This document shows positions 24,445 through 33,608 of a stretch of 64,000 bases of DNA, in pieces. The first letter of the stretch is position 1; each line of letters starts with the position of its first letter. The DNA comes from Microbacterium caowuchunii (lineage in GTDB: Bacteria > Actinomycetota > Actinomycetes > Actinomycetales > Microbacteriaceae), in contig NZ_CP044231.1 of the NCBI RefSeq assembly GCF_008727755.1, forward strand, positions 3,162,001 to 3,226,000. The letters run 5' to 3'. Below the pieces are notes generated by a model. The model was not told the origin of the DNA, searched no databases, and worked only from the letters and a program-made list of their open reading frames with translations. A program made the position numbers and the translations under genes.

Positions 24445-25260
24445 TCAGGTCGTCAGGCGTACCGGACCGAAGCCCTCAGCGGCGATCGTGTAGACGCTGC
24501 CCGCGGTGAGATCGATGCTCGCATGCACGGCACCCGCGAGCACGACGTCCCCCTCGACCAGGCCGACGCCGGACTGTCCGAGCGTGCGAGCCAGCCAGAG
24601 CAGAGCGCGCAGGGGGTCGCCGAGCACCGCGGATCCCGGTCCTTCCGCCGCCTGCACCCCGTCGATCTCGAGCCGGATGACCGTCCCGGGCAGGCTCTCC
24701 AGCAGCTCCGCCGAAGCCGGAAGCCATTCTCCGTGCGCGATGAAGGCGGACGAGGCGTTGTCGGCCACGGTGTCGATGAGGCCGATCTTCCAGTCCTTGA
24801 TCCGGCTGTCGATGATCTCCGCGGAGAGCGCGACGCCGGAGATGGCCTCGACGAGTTCATCGAGGCGGGGCTCTCCTGCCGGGAGCGTGCGCCCGATGCG
24901 GAACGCGAACTCCGCCTCGATGCGACCCGCGATCATCCGATCGAGCGGGATGGCATCACCGTCGGCGAGCACCATCCGGTCGGTGATGGCACCGACATCC
25001 GGCTGGTCGACACCGAGCTGACGTTGCATGGCCTCGGAGGTCAGCCCGATCTTGCGTCCGACGATGCGTTCGCCGAAGCGCAGGCGCCGCTCGATGTTGA
25101 TCGCCTGGATGGCGTAGGCGTCCTCCAGGGTGAGCTCGGGGTGGGCGCTGGAGACGGCCACGATCGGGAGCCCCGACGCCTCGGCGTTGCGAAGCTGCTC
25201 GGCGATCCGGGTGCGGGTGTGCCGCAGCGCCAGGCCCGCGCTGTGATCGGTGGTGGTCAT
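24445..25260 (-). CDS. 2-keto-4-pentenoate hydratase family protein
   Basis: 271 residues from the ATG at 25260, which lies in an ATGA overlap with the reductase gene; the upstream 16-residue extension is rejected. Family blocks: EDAYAIQ, GRKIGLTS, AEFAFRIG, AEIIDSRI, DNASSAFIAHG and GVGLVEGDVVLAG. The acidic metal site is conserved. It hydrates the 2-hydroxydienoate from the BphD-type hydrolase to 4-hydroxy-2-oxo acid, the substrate of the aldolase at 28338. Compared with the HpaH protein at 15251 it is clearly a separate subfamily. Confidence 0.9.
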   Translation of the reverse strand: MTTTDHSAGLALRHTRTRIAEQLRNAEASGLPIVAVSSAHPELTLEDAYAIQAINIERRLRFGERIVGRKIGLTSEAMQRQLGVDQPDVGAITDRMVLADGDAIPLDRMIAGRIEAEFAFRIGRTLPAGEPRLDELVEAISGVALSAEIIDSRIKDWKIGLIDTVADNASSAFIAHGEWLPASAELLESLPGTVIRLEIDGVQAAEGPGSAVLGDPLRALLWLARTLGQSGVGLVEGDVVLAGAVHASIDLTAGSVYTIAAEGFGPVRLTT

Positions 25261-26456
25261 GGCCGGTCTCCGTTCGTCGGTGCGGTCAGTGCGGCGATGC
25301 GGGCGCACGCCGTCGTCAGGGCGTCGGCCCAGCGCCGGATCTGCGCGGCCGAGGCTGGGCTCGACATCTGTGAGATCCGCACGACAGCAGTGGGCTCGCC
25401 GTCGCCATCCAGCACCGGTGCGACGAGCGTGCCCACCGGCAGCTCGCCCTCCCCGTTGAGATCCAGGGGGTCGTAGTGCCCGACCGAGGTACGCACGGTC
25501 TCGTGGACGGCGCGCAGGCTCGCGGGCGTCGGTGTCCCGAACGCGTAGGTGTTGAGCGCGTCCTGCAGGTCAGCATCGGTGAGAACGCCCGAACGGGATA
25601 CGGCCCAGCCGCGAGCCCGGACCTCCTCGAGGCGGCGCCGGCACTCCTGGACGAGGCTCGGATCGTCGGCCAGCACACGGTTGCCGACCCAGGCGTCCTG
25701 CACGGGCTTCTCCGCGAAGGCCACGTACGCCTCGCCCAGCGGCGGCACGAGCGGCACCCGGCCGGCCACCCGGGCGCGGGTCGAGACGCCCTCCGCGGCT
25801 ACGGTCGCGGCCACGACGAGGTTCTCACCGGCGGGGACCAACAGGTCGCATTCGCCGGAGACGGCCGATGCCAGTTCCGCCATCACGCCACGGGCTCGCT
25901 CCGCGACACGGCCCGCTTCGATCAGCGCGAGGTCGTGCCGCTGGTTCGCGGCGGAGGGGATGAACGCGCCGTATCCACCCTGGAAGAACAGCAGGGGCGG
26001 CACCGGGTCGAGCACCCGCAGCGAAGTCACCGCACCCAGCACGATGTAGTGGTCACCTGCGTCCGACACGGAATCGAGGTCGCATTCGATGGCGGCCACC
26101 GCACCGTCGAGCACGGGCAGCCCGCTCGCGGAGCGGGACCATGCGATGCCACCCAGCCCTTCGCTGCCCTGACGGCCCACCGTGCGGCAGACCTGCTCCT
26201 GATGAGCGGACAGCACGTTGACGCAGAACCGCCCGGCCGCCCGGATGCGCGCGAAGCGCGACGACTCCCTGGTGGGCAGGAAGGACACGAGCGGCGGGTC
26301 CAGCGAGACCGACGCGAACGAGCCGACGACCATCGCGACGATCGACCCGTCCTCCTCCTCTGCGGTGATGACGGCGACGCCGGTCGGATAGTGGCCGAGT
26401 GCCGTCCGGAAATCCTGGGGATCGACGGCGACGGTGTGGCCCTCTTGCGTGGGCAT
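25257..26456 (-). CDS. Flavin reductase fused to an IclR-type effector-binding domain
   Basis: 399 residues from the ATG at 26456 (AAAGGAG upstream). Residues about 12-165 are a flavin reductase of the HpaC/HsaB split-barrel family: FRTALGHYPTGVAVIT, FASVSLDPPLVSF, FCVNVLSAHQ, LLFFQGGYG. Residues about 175-395 have no reductase homology and match the ligand-binding half of IclR regulators: AGRVPLVPPLGEAYVAF, LEEVRARGWAVSRSG, VGTLVAPVLDGDGEPTAVVRIS and a final amphipathic helix. There is no helix-turn-helix. It supplies reduced flavin to the HsaA-like oxygenase; the extra domain may sense the substrate and gate NADH use, as the MarR-like domain of the Acinetobacter 4-hydroxyphenylacetate reductase C1 does. 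Divergent from a true IclR gene. Confidence 0.87.
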   Translation of the reverse strand: MPTQEGHTVAVDPQDFRTALGHYPTGVAVITAEEEDGSIVAMVVGSFASVSLDPPLVSFLPTRESSRFARIRAAGRFCVNVLSAHQEQVCRTVGRQGSEGLGGIAWSRSASGLPVLDGAVAAIECDLDSVSDAGDHYIVLGAVTSLRVLDPVPPLLFFQGGYGAFIPSAANQRHDLALIEAGRVAERARGVMAELASAVSGECDLLVPAGENLVVAATVAAEGVSTRARVAGRVPLVPPLGEAYVAFAEKPVQDAWVGNRVLADDPSLVQECRRRLEEVRARGWAVSRSGVLTDADLQDALNTYAFGTPTPASLRAVHETVRTSVGHYDPLDLNGEGELPVGTLVAPVLDGDGEPTAVVRISQMSSPASAAQIRRWADALTTACARIAALTAPTNGDRP

Positions 26457-26502
26457 GCCCGCTCCTTTCGTGAGGTCGCGACGGGTTTGGCGCGACAACA
26501 AA

Positions 26503-26533
26503 GTAATCACTACACTTCCTCTGTAGCGCCTAC
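26503..26533. promoter_or_regulatory. Paired IclR-type operator candidates
   Basis: GTAATCACTAC (26503-26513) and GTAGCGCCTAC (26523-26533) fit GTA-N5-TAC, are offset by exactly 20 bp (two helical turns) and are flanked by an outer 8-bp inverted repeat ACAAAGTA/TACTTTGT. They lie in the divergent gap between the reductase and IclR genes. The left site shares a 13-base core (GTAAYCACTACAC) with 19686. Confidence 0.6.
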
Positions 26534-26597
26534 TTTGTAAATCTCGAAGCACAGGTTCGCGCTATGGAACACAACGATGTGTCGATCGGAGACACCA

Positions 26598-27344
26598 ATG
26601 ACGGACCTCATCCCGCAGACCCTGCCGCGGCGCACCGGCGACGAGCCGAGCTACCCGACCGGGGGTAAATCCGCGACGCGCGTGCTGCAGATGCTGAACG
26701 TCTTCCGCGGCGCCGAGGGCCCGCTCGGTCTGACCGACCTCGCCCGCCGTGCCGGCGTGCCGAAATCCACCGCGTTCCGGCTCCTGGCCACGCTCGAGCA
26801 GTCCGGCTTCCTCGAGCGATCGGGGGCGAGCTACGTGCTGAGCCCCGACCTGGAGCTGCTCGGCACCCAGGCCCGGCGGACCCGATACGGGACGAGCGCC
26901 GAATACGCCTACCCGTACCTGTGCGAGCTGTTCGCCGGCACCAAGTGCACGACCGGGTATGCGGTGCTCGACGGCGCGGAAGCCATCATCATCGAACGCG
27001 TCGGCGTCCTGCCGGGCACGGAATCACGCGCGCGGGTCGCCAGCGCGGCAGCCACGGCTGCCATCGAATACCGCATCGGGCGCAGCACGTCGGCAGCGGA
27101 GATGTCCGAGAAGGGCATCAGCATGCTCGCCTCCCCCCTCTCCCGCGAGGGCGTGGGCGTCGTCCTCGCGGCGCCGCATCCGCGCCGCCACGACCTCACC
27201 GACGTGGCCGTCGCCGTCGACCTCGGCGGCGACGGTATCGGCGCCCTGGTCATGACGACCCGCGATCGCCGGACCGTGACCTCCCTCGCGAACCTGCTCC
27301 GCAGCGCTGCACAGCACATCGCGTCGCAGCGCACCGCCGCCTGA
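26598..27344 (+). CDS. IclR family transcriptional regulator
   Basis: 248 residues from the ATG at 26598 (GGAG 8 nt upstream). The N-terminal winged helix is about residues 22-80: [37 protein letters not shown]. The C-terminal effector domain is about 90-245, ending with [16 protein letters not shown]. It heads the operon with acetaldehyde dehydrogenase and aldolase and is divergent from reductase and hydratase. GTA-N5-TAC sites in its own promoter and before the binding-protein operon suggest it controls the whole second module. The inducer is unknown, probably the substrate or a ring-cleavage intermediate. Confidence 0.92.
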   Translation: MTDLIPQTLPRRTGDEPSYPTGGKSATRVLQMLNVFRGAEGPLGLTDLARRAGVPKSTAFRLLATLEQSGFLERSGASYVLSPDLELLGTQARRTRYGTSAEYAYPYLCELFAGTKCTTGYAVLDGAEAIIIERVGVLPGTESRARVASAAATAAIEYRIGRSTSAAEMSEKGISMLASPLSREGVGVVLAAPHPRRHDLTDVAVAVDLGGDGIGALVMTTRDRRTVTSLANLLRSAAQHIASQRTAA

Positions 27345-27387
27345 GCACGGCCCCCAGCTCCGTCCATCCCTCACCGAAGGAAACCGT

Positions 27388-28341
27388 ATGACCAGGACCA
27401 AGATCGCGATCATCGGATCGGGAAACATCGGCACCGACCTGATGTTCAAAGTGATGCGCCTCTCCGAGACGCTCGAGGTCGGGATGCTCGTGGGCATCGA
27501 CCCGGACTCCGACGGCCTCGCCCGTGCGGCACGTCTGGGCATCCCCACCACCGCCGAGGGCGTCGACGGCCTCATCGCCAGCGCCGGATTCGACGAGATC
27601 GAGATCGTCTTCGACGCGACGAGCGCGGGAGCCCACCGGGCGAACGCAGAGAAGCTGCTCCCCCTGGGGAAGAGGCTCGTCGACCTCACGCCGGCGGCGA
27701 TCGGCCCCTACGTTGTCCCCGTCGTCAACCTCGACGACCACCCCGACGCCCAGGACGTCAACATGGTGACGTGCGGGGGCCAGGCGACGATCCCGATGGT
27801 CGCGGCGGTCAGCTCGGTCACCCCGGTGCACTATGCCGAGATCGTCGCCTCCATCGCCTCCAAGTCCGCGGGCCCGGGCACGCGCGCGAACATCGACGAG
27901 TTCACCGAGACGACCTCGAAGGCGATCGAAGAGGTCGGCGGTGCCGCACGCGGCAAGGCGATCATCGTGATGAACCCCGCCGAGCCCCCGATGATCATGC
28001 GCGACACCGTGCAGGTGCTCACCTCACGGCTGGACGAGCAGACGCGGGCCGCAATCGTCGCAGCCGTCGAGGCGCAGTGCGCGGCGGTCGCGGAATACGT
28101 TCCGGGCTACCGGCTGAAGCAGACCGTGCAATTCCTCGACCGGGGGACCGAAGCGGACACCCTGGTGCCGGCGGACCGGGTCCAGACCGGCGGCTACACG
28201 CAGGTGAGCGTTTTCCTCGAGGTGGAGGGAGCAGCCATGTACCTGCCCAGCTACGCCGGGAACCTCGACATCATGACCAGCGCCGCGTTGCGCACCGCCG
28301 AGCGGATGGCCGCTCGCACGGCGAAGGAGGCCGTCGCATGA
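27388..28341 (+). CDS. mhpF: Acetaldehyde dehydrogenase (acylating)
   Basis: 317 residues, full length for the MhpF/BphJ/HsaG family. NAD-binding [16 protein letters not shown] at the N-terminus, catalytic Cys in [18 protein letters not shown], and [20 protein letters not shown] near the C-terminus. Converts acetaldehyde or propionaldehyde, CoA and NAD+ to acyl-CoA, receiving the aldehyde by channelling from the aldolase with which it forms a complex. GAAGGAAA precedes the ATG; it overlaps the aldolase gene by ATGA. Confidence 0.96.
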   Translation: MTRTKIAIIGSGNIGTDLMFKVMRLSETLEVGMLVGIDPDSDGLARAARLGIPTTAEGVDGLIASAGFDEIEIVFDATSAGAHRANAEKLLPLGKRLVDLTPAAIGPYVVPVVNLDDHPDAQDVNMVTCGGQATIPMVAAVSSVTPVHYAEIVASIASKSAGPGTRANIDEFTETTSKAIEEVGGAARGKAIIVMNPAEPPMIMRDTVQVLTSRLDEQTRAAIVAAVEAQCAAVAEYVPGYRLKQTVQFLDRGTEADTLVPADRVQTGGYTQVSVFLEVEGAAMYLPSYAGNLDIMTSAALRTAERMAARTAKEAVA

Positions 28342-29354
28342 CGAAGATCTACCTGCAGGACGTCACCATCCGTGACGGGATGCACGCCATCCGGCACCAG
28401 TTGGACCCCCGCACGGCGGCCCGTATCGCCGCCGCACTCGACGCGGCCGGCGTCGACGCGATCGAAGTCGCCCACGGCGACGGCCTCTCCGGAAGCTCGC
28501 TCACCTACGGACCCGGCTCCCACAGCGACTGGGAGTGGATCGAGGCGGTCGCGGGGGTCGTGAAGAACGCGGTGCTGACGACGCTGCTGCTGCCCGGCAT
28601 CGGCACCCTCCACGACCTGCGACGGGCGTTCGATCTGGGTGTGCGGTCGGTGCGCATCGCGACGCACTGCACGGAAGCGGACGTCTCCGCCCAGCACATC
28701 CAGGCCGCCCGGGAATGGGGCATGGATGTCTCGGGCTTCCTCATGATGTCGCACCTCAACGACCCCCAGAGCCTCGCCCAGCAGGCGAAGCTCATGGAGT
28801 CCTACGGGGCCAATTGCGTGTACGTCACCGATTCTGCGGGCCGGCTGACGATGGACGGGGTCCGGGAACGGGTGCGCGCCTACCGGGACGTCCTGCGCCC
28901 GGAGACCGAGATCGGCATCCACGCCCATCAGAACCTCTCGCTCGCGGTGGCCAACTCGGTGGTCGCGGTCGAGGAGGGCGCGTACCGCGTCGACGCCTCG
29001 CTGGCCGGTCACGGCGCGGGGGCCGGAAACACCCCCATCGAACCCTTCGTCGCGGTCGCGCGCCTCCAGGGCTGGGATGTCGCCGCCGACCTGTTCACGC
29101 TTCAGGATGCCGCCGACGACATCGTGCGTCCGCTGCACGACCGCCCCGTGCAGGTCGACCGGGAAACCCTCTCGCTGGGATACGCCGGCGCCTACTCGAG
29201 CTTCCTGCGGCACGCCGAACGCGCCGGCGAGATCTACGGACTGGACGCCAGGGACATCCTCGTCGAGGTCGGGAACCGCCGTCTCGTCGGCGGCCAGGAG
29301 GACATGATCACGGATATCTCGCTCGATCTCGTGGCGGCGCGCGCTGCCGTCTGA
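28338..29354 (+). CDS. mhpE: 4-hydroxy-2-oxovalerate aldolase
   Basis: 338 residues from the ATG at 28338. A DmpG/BphI/HsaF class II aldolase: [14 protein letters not shown] at the N-terminus (metal Asp and Arg), [24 protein letters not shown] (metal His residues), [12 protein letters not shown], and the C-terminal communication domain. Cleaves 4-hydroxy-2-oxo acids to pyruvate and an aldehyde. Completes the second meta-cleavage route. Confidence 0.96.
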   Translation: MTKIYLQDVTIRDGMHAIRHQLDPRTAARIAAALDAAGVDAIEVAHGDGLSGSSLTYGPGSHSDWEWIEAVAGVVKNAVLTTLLLPGIGTLHDLRRAFDLGVRSVRIATHCTEADVSAQHIQAAREWGMDVSGFLMMSHLNDPQSLAQQAKLMESYGANCVYVTDSAGRLTMDGVRERVRAYRDVLRPETEIGIHAHQNLSLAVANSVVAVEEGAYRVDASLAGHGAGAGNTPIEPFVAVARLQGWDVAADLFTLQDAADDIVRPLHDRPVQVDRETLSLGYAGAYSSFLRHAERAGEIYGLDARDILVEVGNRRLVGGQEDMITDISLDLVAARAAV

Positions 29355-29366
29355 TCCGCACGATCC

Positions 29367-29404
29367 GCGGTGCGCGGACGGCACCTCCGCCATCCGCGCA
29401 CCGC
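29367..29404. terminator. Bidirectional terminator hairpin
   Basis: Perfect 12-bp arms (29367-29378, 29393-29404) around 14 nt, 12 nt after the aldolase stop and just before the end of the convergent ribokinase gene. Confidence 0.7.
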
Positions 29405-29418
29405 AGTGCGCACCGCGC

Positions 29419-30255
29419 TCAGGCGTAGGTCTCGAGGCTCCGCAGCGGTGGCTGGGCGCCGAGGTGGGTGACCGCATCCGCGCCCACGGCACAGGCGGCC
29501 CGCAGAGCCCGCTCGGGTTCCCAGCCGGCGTGCAGTGCCAGCGTGAGCGCGGCGCAGAAGGCGTCCCCCGCTCCCACCGAGCTCACCGACCGCACGGCCG
29601 GAGCCGGGACGCGGACGATCTCGCGCCCGGCGCTCAGCAGTGCGGCACCGGCGGAGCCGTAGGTGACTGCGACGAGGGACGCCGCCGCCAGCTCCGGCAG
29701 CAGGGCGTACTCCGTCTCGTTCACGATGATCAGATCGGCGCGGGCGACCAGAGCGGCGGGCAACGACTGCGCCGGCGCGGCGTTGATCGCCAGATAGCCG
29801 GGGACGGTGGCGGCGAGCGCCTCCACCACGGGCAGCGGGATCTCGAGCTGCACCAGCACCGCCTCCTCCGCGCCGAACTCCGTGCCGTCCACCGTCACGT
29901 CCTGGTTCGCCCCCGGGCAGACCACGATCTGGTTCTCGCCGGCGTCGTCGACCGTGATGAGGGCGGTCCCGGTGGGCGAATCGACGACCCACACCCCACT
30001 CGCGTCCACACCGGCGTCGGTGAGGTTCTGCAGCATCCCCAGCCCGTCGGTGTCGTCGCCGACCGCGCCGACCATGCGGACCCGCCCGCCGAGCCGCGCA
30101 GCCGCGACCGCCTGGTTCGCGCCCTTGCCGCCGGCATCGCGACGCAGCGTCCCGCCCAGCACGGTCTCGCCCGCTCCGGGCAGGCGGACCACGGATGCCG
30201 TCACGTCGACGTTGATACTTCCCACCACGCACAGCGCGCCCAGATCAGATGCCAT
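29419..30255 (-). CDS. rbsK: Ribokinase (PfkB family)
   Basis: 278 residues. PfkB signatures: VVGSINVDVTA and AGGKGANQAVAAARLG at the N-terminus, and VSSVGAGDAFCAAL with the catalytic Asp near residue 235. It is shorter than most ribokinases (about 300) but the core is intact. Phosphorylates ribose to ribose 5-phosphate in the cytoplasm. Its divergent neighbour is a nucleoside hydrolase, whose product is free ribose, which supports ribose over other sugars. Confidence 0.87.
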   Translation of the reverse strand: MASDLGALCVVGSINVDVTASVVRLPGAGETVLGGTLRRDAGGKGANQAVAAARLGGRVRMVGAVGDDTDGLGMLQNLTDAGVDASGVWVVDSPTGTALITVDDAGENQIVVCPGANQDVTVDGTEFGAEEAVLVQLEIPLPVVEALAATVPGYLAINAAPAQSLPAALVARADLIIVNETEYALLPELAAASLVAVTYGSAGAALLSAGREIVRVPAPAVRSVSSVGAGDAFCAALTLALHAGWEPERALRAACAVGADAVTHLGAQPPLRSLETYA

Positions 30256-30396
30256 CCACCCATTCCACCACGCGGCGCGGGCGCGGACGGTGTCCCGTCA
30301 TGCACCGGACACACGATGCCGCTATAACCGAAGGGGCCCGTACGCCGGGCGCCGGGACAACGGGGTCCACCGTCACGTCGACATCCGAGGAGCAGC

Positions 30397-31353
30397 ATGA
30401 CCACCCCCATCCCCGTCTATCTGGACTGCGACACCGGCATCGACGACACCGTCGCCCTGGCGTACCTGCTCGCCTCGCCCGCCGTCGAGGTGGTCGGCAT
30501 CGGCACCGTGAGCGGCAACACCACGGCCGCGCAGGCAGCGCGCAACACCCTCGACCTGCTCCACCTCGCCGGGCACGACGGCATCCCGGTGGCCCTCGGT
30601 GCGCACGACCACCTGGACCACCCCTACGGCGGCGGTGCGGCGTGGGTGCACGGCGAGAACGGCATCGGCGACGTCGAGATCCCCCGCTCCCCGGCGGCGG
30701 TCGACACCCGGAGCGCGGCAGAGCTGCTGATCGACCTGTCGCACCGGTACGCGGGCCGGCTGCACGTCCTGACCATCGGGCCGATGACGAACATCGCGCA
30801 CGCGCTGGAGCAGGACCCGACCCTGCCCTCCCGAGTCGCCGAGGTCACCGCCATGGGCGGAGCGGCCCTCGCGCCCGGCAACATCTCCCCGGCATCCGAG
30901 GCGAACGTGCACAACGACCCGCAGGCCGCTGCCGCGCTGATCGAGGCGGACTGGGATGTCACCCTCGTGCCGCTCGACGTGACGCTCGAACACACGCTGA
31001 GCGAGGAGCAGCGCGGGATGCTGCTCGCCGACGACCGCCCCTTCGTCCGCGCCGTGGGCGAGATCCTCGATCACTACTTCGACTTCTACGTCGCGACCTA
31101 CGGCCGCCGCACCTGCGCCCTGCACGATCCCCTCGCCGCCGTGATCGCCGCAGGAGGGGTCTCCCCCACCCGCGCCCCCCGCGTCCCCGTCGTGGTGGAC
31201 ACGTCCTGGGGACCCGGACGCGGCCAGACCATCGCGGACCTGCGCGGGCAGCGCGTGGCGGCGCGGGACCACGAGGGGGTCCGCACCCGCGTCGTGCTGG
31301 AGGTGGATGCCCCCATCGGCGCCCACCTCGTGGAGACGATCCTCGCCCGCTAG
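30397..31353 (+). CDS. Nucleoside hydrolase
   Basis: 318 residues of the inosine-uridine preferring nucleoside hydrolase family. The Ca-binding N-terminal motif DCDTGIDDTVAL is intact, VSGNTT follows, and HDPLAA at about 245 carries the active-site His. Hydrolyses ribonucleosides to base and ribose. GAGGAG precedes the ATG, and a TATAAC hexamer lies at 30323-30328. Its stop overlaps by 3 nt the stop of the convergent DMT transporter gene. Confidence 0.92.
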   Translation: MTTPIPVYLDCDTGIDDTVALAYLLASPAVEVVGIGTVSGNTTAAQAARNTLDLLHLAGHDGIPVALGAHDHLDHPYGGGAAWVHGENGIGDVEIPRSPAAVDTRSAAELLIDLSHRYAGRLHVLTIGPMTNIAHALEQDPTLPSRVAEVTAMGGAALAPGNISPASEANVHNDPQAAAALIEADWDVTLVPLDVTLEHTLSEEQRGMLLADDRPFVRAVGEILDHYFDFYVATYGRRTCALHDPLAAVIAAGGVSPTRAPRVPVVVDTSWGPGRGQTIADLRGQRVAARDHEGVRTRVVLEVDAPIGAHLVETILAR

Positions 31354-32273
31354 GCCAGGGGTTCGGCCGGCGCCGGACCCACCGGGACGGGGCCCACCGG
31401 CGCCGGGGACGGGCCGCTGCCGCCCCGCCGGGGACGGGTGCCGGTGATCACGGCGCCCATGCTGGCCGCGATGACCAGGGCGATGCCGGCGATCTCGAGC
31501 ACGTTCAGGTGCTGGCCGAGCAGCAGGAACCCGGCGATCGAGGCGGTGGCCGGCCCGAGGCTCATCATGATCGCGAAGACGGATGCCGCCAGCCTCCGCA
31601 GCGCCACGAGCTCCAGGGCATAGGGGATCGTCGAGGAGAGCATCGCGACCGCGAACCCCATCGCGAGGAGGTCCGGCTGGAGGAGCGCCGCCCCCGCATC
31701 CACGATCCCGAAGGGAAGTGAGAGCACCGCCCCGACCGCCATCGCGAGGGCGAGCCCGTCCAGACGGGGGAACTCCCGCCCGACGCGGGCGGAGGCGAGG
31801 ATGTAGAACGCCCAGCTCGCAGCCGCCCCCAGGGCGAACAGGACGCCCAGCAGGTCGAGGCGGTCCCACCCGCCGCCGCCGAGGGCCGCCACGCCCGCGA
31901 ACGCGATCACCGCCCACACCCAGGCCGAGGCCCGGCGCGCGGCCACGATGGACAGCACCAGGGGTCCCAGCACCTCGATCGTGACGGTGACGCCCAGCGG
32001 GAGACGCTCGAGCGCCAGGTAGAACAGTCCGTTCATCGTGGCGAGCACCACGCCGAAGCGCACGACGGCTCCCCACGCGGCCCGGGAGTGACCGCGCAGC
32101 GACGGCCGGGCGATCAGGAGGAGCACGACGGCGGCGAACAGGAGCCGCAGCATGACCATGCCGAGCGGGCCCACCTGCGGGAACAGCAGCACGGCGAGGG
32201 ACGCACCCACCTCCTGGCAGGCGAGACCGACGAGCACGAAGACGACGGCGGGTCCCGCCACCGTGCGGGTCAC
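31350..32273 (-). CDS. EamA/DMT family transporter
   Basis: 307 residues, ten predicted membrane segments in two EamA repeats (about 5-135 and 145-275), with the conserved Gly/Pro-rich helices GVTVTIEVLGPLVLS and LGPATASIAGFLLLGQ. Probably an exporter of amino acids or metabolites; substrate unknown. The C-terminal 30 residues are a Pro/Gly/Ala tail. Start overlaps the stop of the lipoprotein gene upstream by 4 nt, so the two are co-transcribed. Confidence 0.88.
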   Translation of the reverse strand: MTRTVAGPAVVFVLVGLACQEVGASLAVLLFPQVGPLGMVMLRLLFAAVVLLLIARPSLRGHSRAAWGAVVRFGVVLATMNGLFYLALERLPLGVTVTIEVLGPLVLSIVAARRASAWVWAVIAFAGVAALGGGGWDRLDLLGVLFALGAAASWAFYILASARVGREFPRLDGLALAMAVGAVLSLPFGIVDAGAALLQPDLLAMGFAVAMLSSTIPYALELVALRRLAASVFAIMMSLGPATASIAGFLLLGQHLNVLEIAGIALVIAASMGAVITGTRPRRGGSGPSPAPVGPVPVGPAPAEPLA

Positions 32274-33529
32274 GACTCGGGCAGCGGGCAGACCGCGGCG
32301 GCGGCGATCGCGTCGTGGTACTGCTGGGCGGTCCAGGGCAGACCGGCGTCCGGAGCGGTCTCCCCGCTCGCGGCAGGCGCCTTGGACGCGATGGAGGCGA
32401 GCTCCCAGGCCAGGTAGGCCCCGACGAGGTCGGATGCGGCCGAGTTGTTCAGCACGACGGCGACCGTCATCCCGGTCGCGGGGTCGGCGAAGGCGGCACT
32501 GATGTAGCCGGGCACCGAGCCGAACTGCCCGATCAAGGAGCCTGCCTGGACCGCCCCGCCGGCCGTGGTCAGCCAGGAGGGCAGATCGGCGGCGAGCGCG
32601 TGCGGCGAGCCGAACCGGTCGACGCCGTCGGGCAGGAGCGCACCGGTGGCGAGCGCCTGCGTGTACCGGCCGACGTCCGTGATCGTGGAGACCACTCCGC
32701 CGTTGGTGAAACCGATGCTGGCGGACAGCTCGGTGATGTCACGGGGTTCGGCGCAGTTCAGCGCGCCGTCCTCACCGGGCTCGGACAGGTAGCCGCGCAG
32801 CACGGGGTCGCCGGCGGGCGCCGCCTCGCGGCCCGGGAGCCGGGTGGCCTCGAGACCCAGCGGGTCGAACACCTTGTCCGCGAGCAGGCTCGCGGCGGAC
32901 TGCTTCACGGCGTTCTGCAGGGCGATCCCGAGCAGGACGTAGCCGGTGTCGGAGTCGCGCCAGGTCTGGCCCACAGCGGCCTCGTCCTGGCCGACGGTGC
33001 CGTACGCGACGAGTTCGTTGGGGTTCCAGCGGCGGGTCGGGACCTCCAGCCACTTCTGCTGCAGCATCGGCGTGTACGACCCGAATCCGCTCGTCCCGTC
33101 GCAGAGCATCCCGAGGGTGACGTCGGAGAGGCCGGCGACGCTCGGCACGAGGTCGCGCACCCGGTCGTCGAGGGAGACGACGCCCTCGCCGACCATCGAG
33201 TAGAGCACGTCGCAGGTCATCGGACGGGTGAGGTCGGACACGCGGAAGACGTCCTCCGCGGATGCTTCGCCGACCCCGGACACCCAGGAGCCGCTCCACG
33301 GGGACCAGACGCCGACCACGGCGCCGGTGGACCCGGTGGCCGCCATCGCGAAGTTCACGGCCGATTCCAGCTGGGCCTGCGTCTCCTCGGGGAACGCCCC
33401 GTCGACCTGCGCGGGGAGGTCCAGTTCGATCCACGGATCGGCCCCGCATCCGGTGATGGAGAGCACGACGACGGCCGCGCCCGCCAAGGATGCGGCGACG
33501 CGTCGTCTGAGACCCGAGCGTTTCGGCAT
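32270..33529 (-). CDS. Beta-lactamase/DD-peptidase-fold lipoprotein with degenerate active site
   Basis: 419 residues from the ATG at 33529. A signal peptide ends in lipobox LSITGC. The fold is that of class C beta-lactamase/D-alanyl-D-alanine carboxypeptidase-like proteins, but each catalytic motif is altered. The SxxK box reads FRVSDLTRPMT (aligned Ser to Asp, Lys to Arg), the YxN box reads WRDSDTGYVLLG (no YSN), and the HxG box reads IGQFGSVPGY (His to Gln). It is probably a surface-anchored pseudoenzyme that binds rather than cleaves. Alignment was by eye. Co-transcribed with the DMT transporter. Confidence 0.82.
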   Translation of the reverse strand: MPKRSGLRRRVAASLAGAAVVVLSITGCGADPWIELDLPAQVDGAFPEETQAQLESAVNFAMAATGSTGAVVGVWSPWSGSWVSGVGEASAEDVFRVSDLTRPMTCDVLYSMVGEGVVSLDDRVRDLVPSVAGLSDVTLGMLCDGTSGFGSYTPMLQQKWLEVPTRRWNPNELVAYGTVGQDEAAVGQTWRDSDTGYVLLGIALQNAVKQSAASLLADKVFDPLGLEATRLPGREAAPAGDPVLRGYLSEPGEDGALNCAEPRDITELSASIGFTNGGVVSTITDVGRYTQALATGALLPDGVDRFGSPHALAADLPSWLTTAGGAVQAGSLIGQFGSVPGYISAAFADPATGMTVAVVLNNSAASDLVGAYLAWELASIASKAPAASGETAPDAGLPWTAQQYHDAIAAAAVCPLPES

Positions 33530-33608
33530 GCACACCCCCGTGATCGTGCTCCAGCATTCAAACACACGCAGGTCACAACACCGTCACGACGCTCTCTAGG
33601 CTGGGAGG

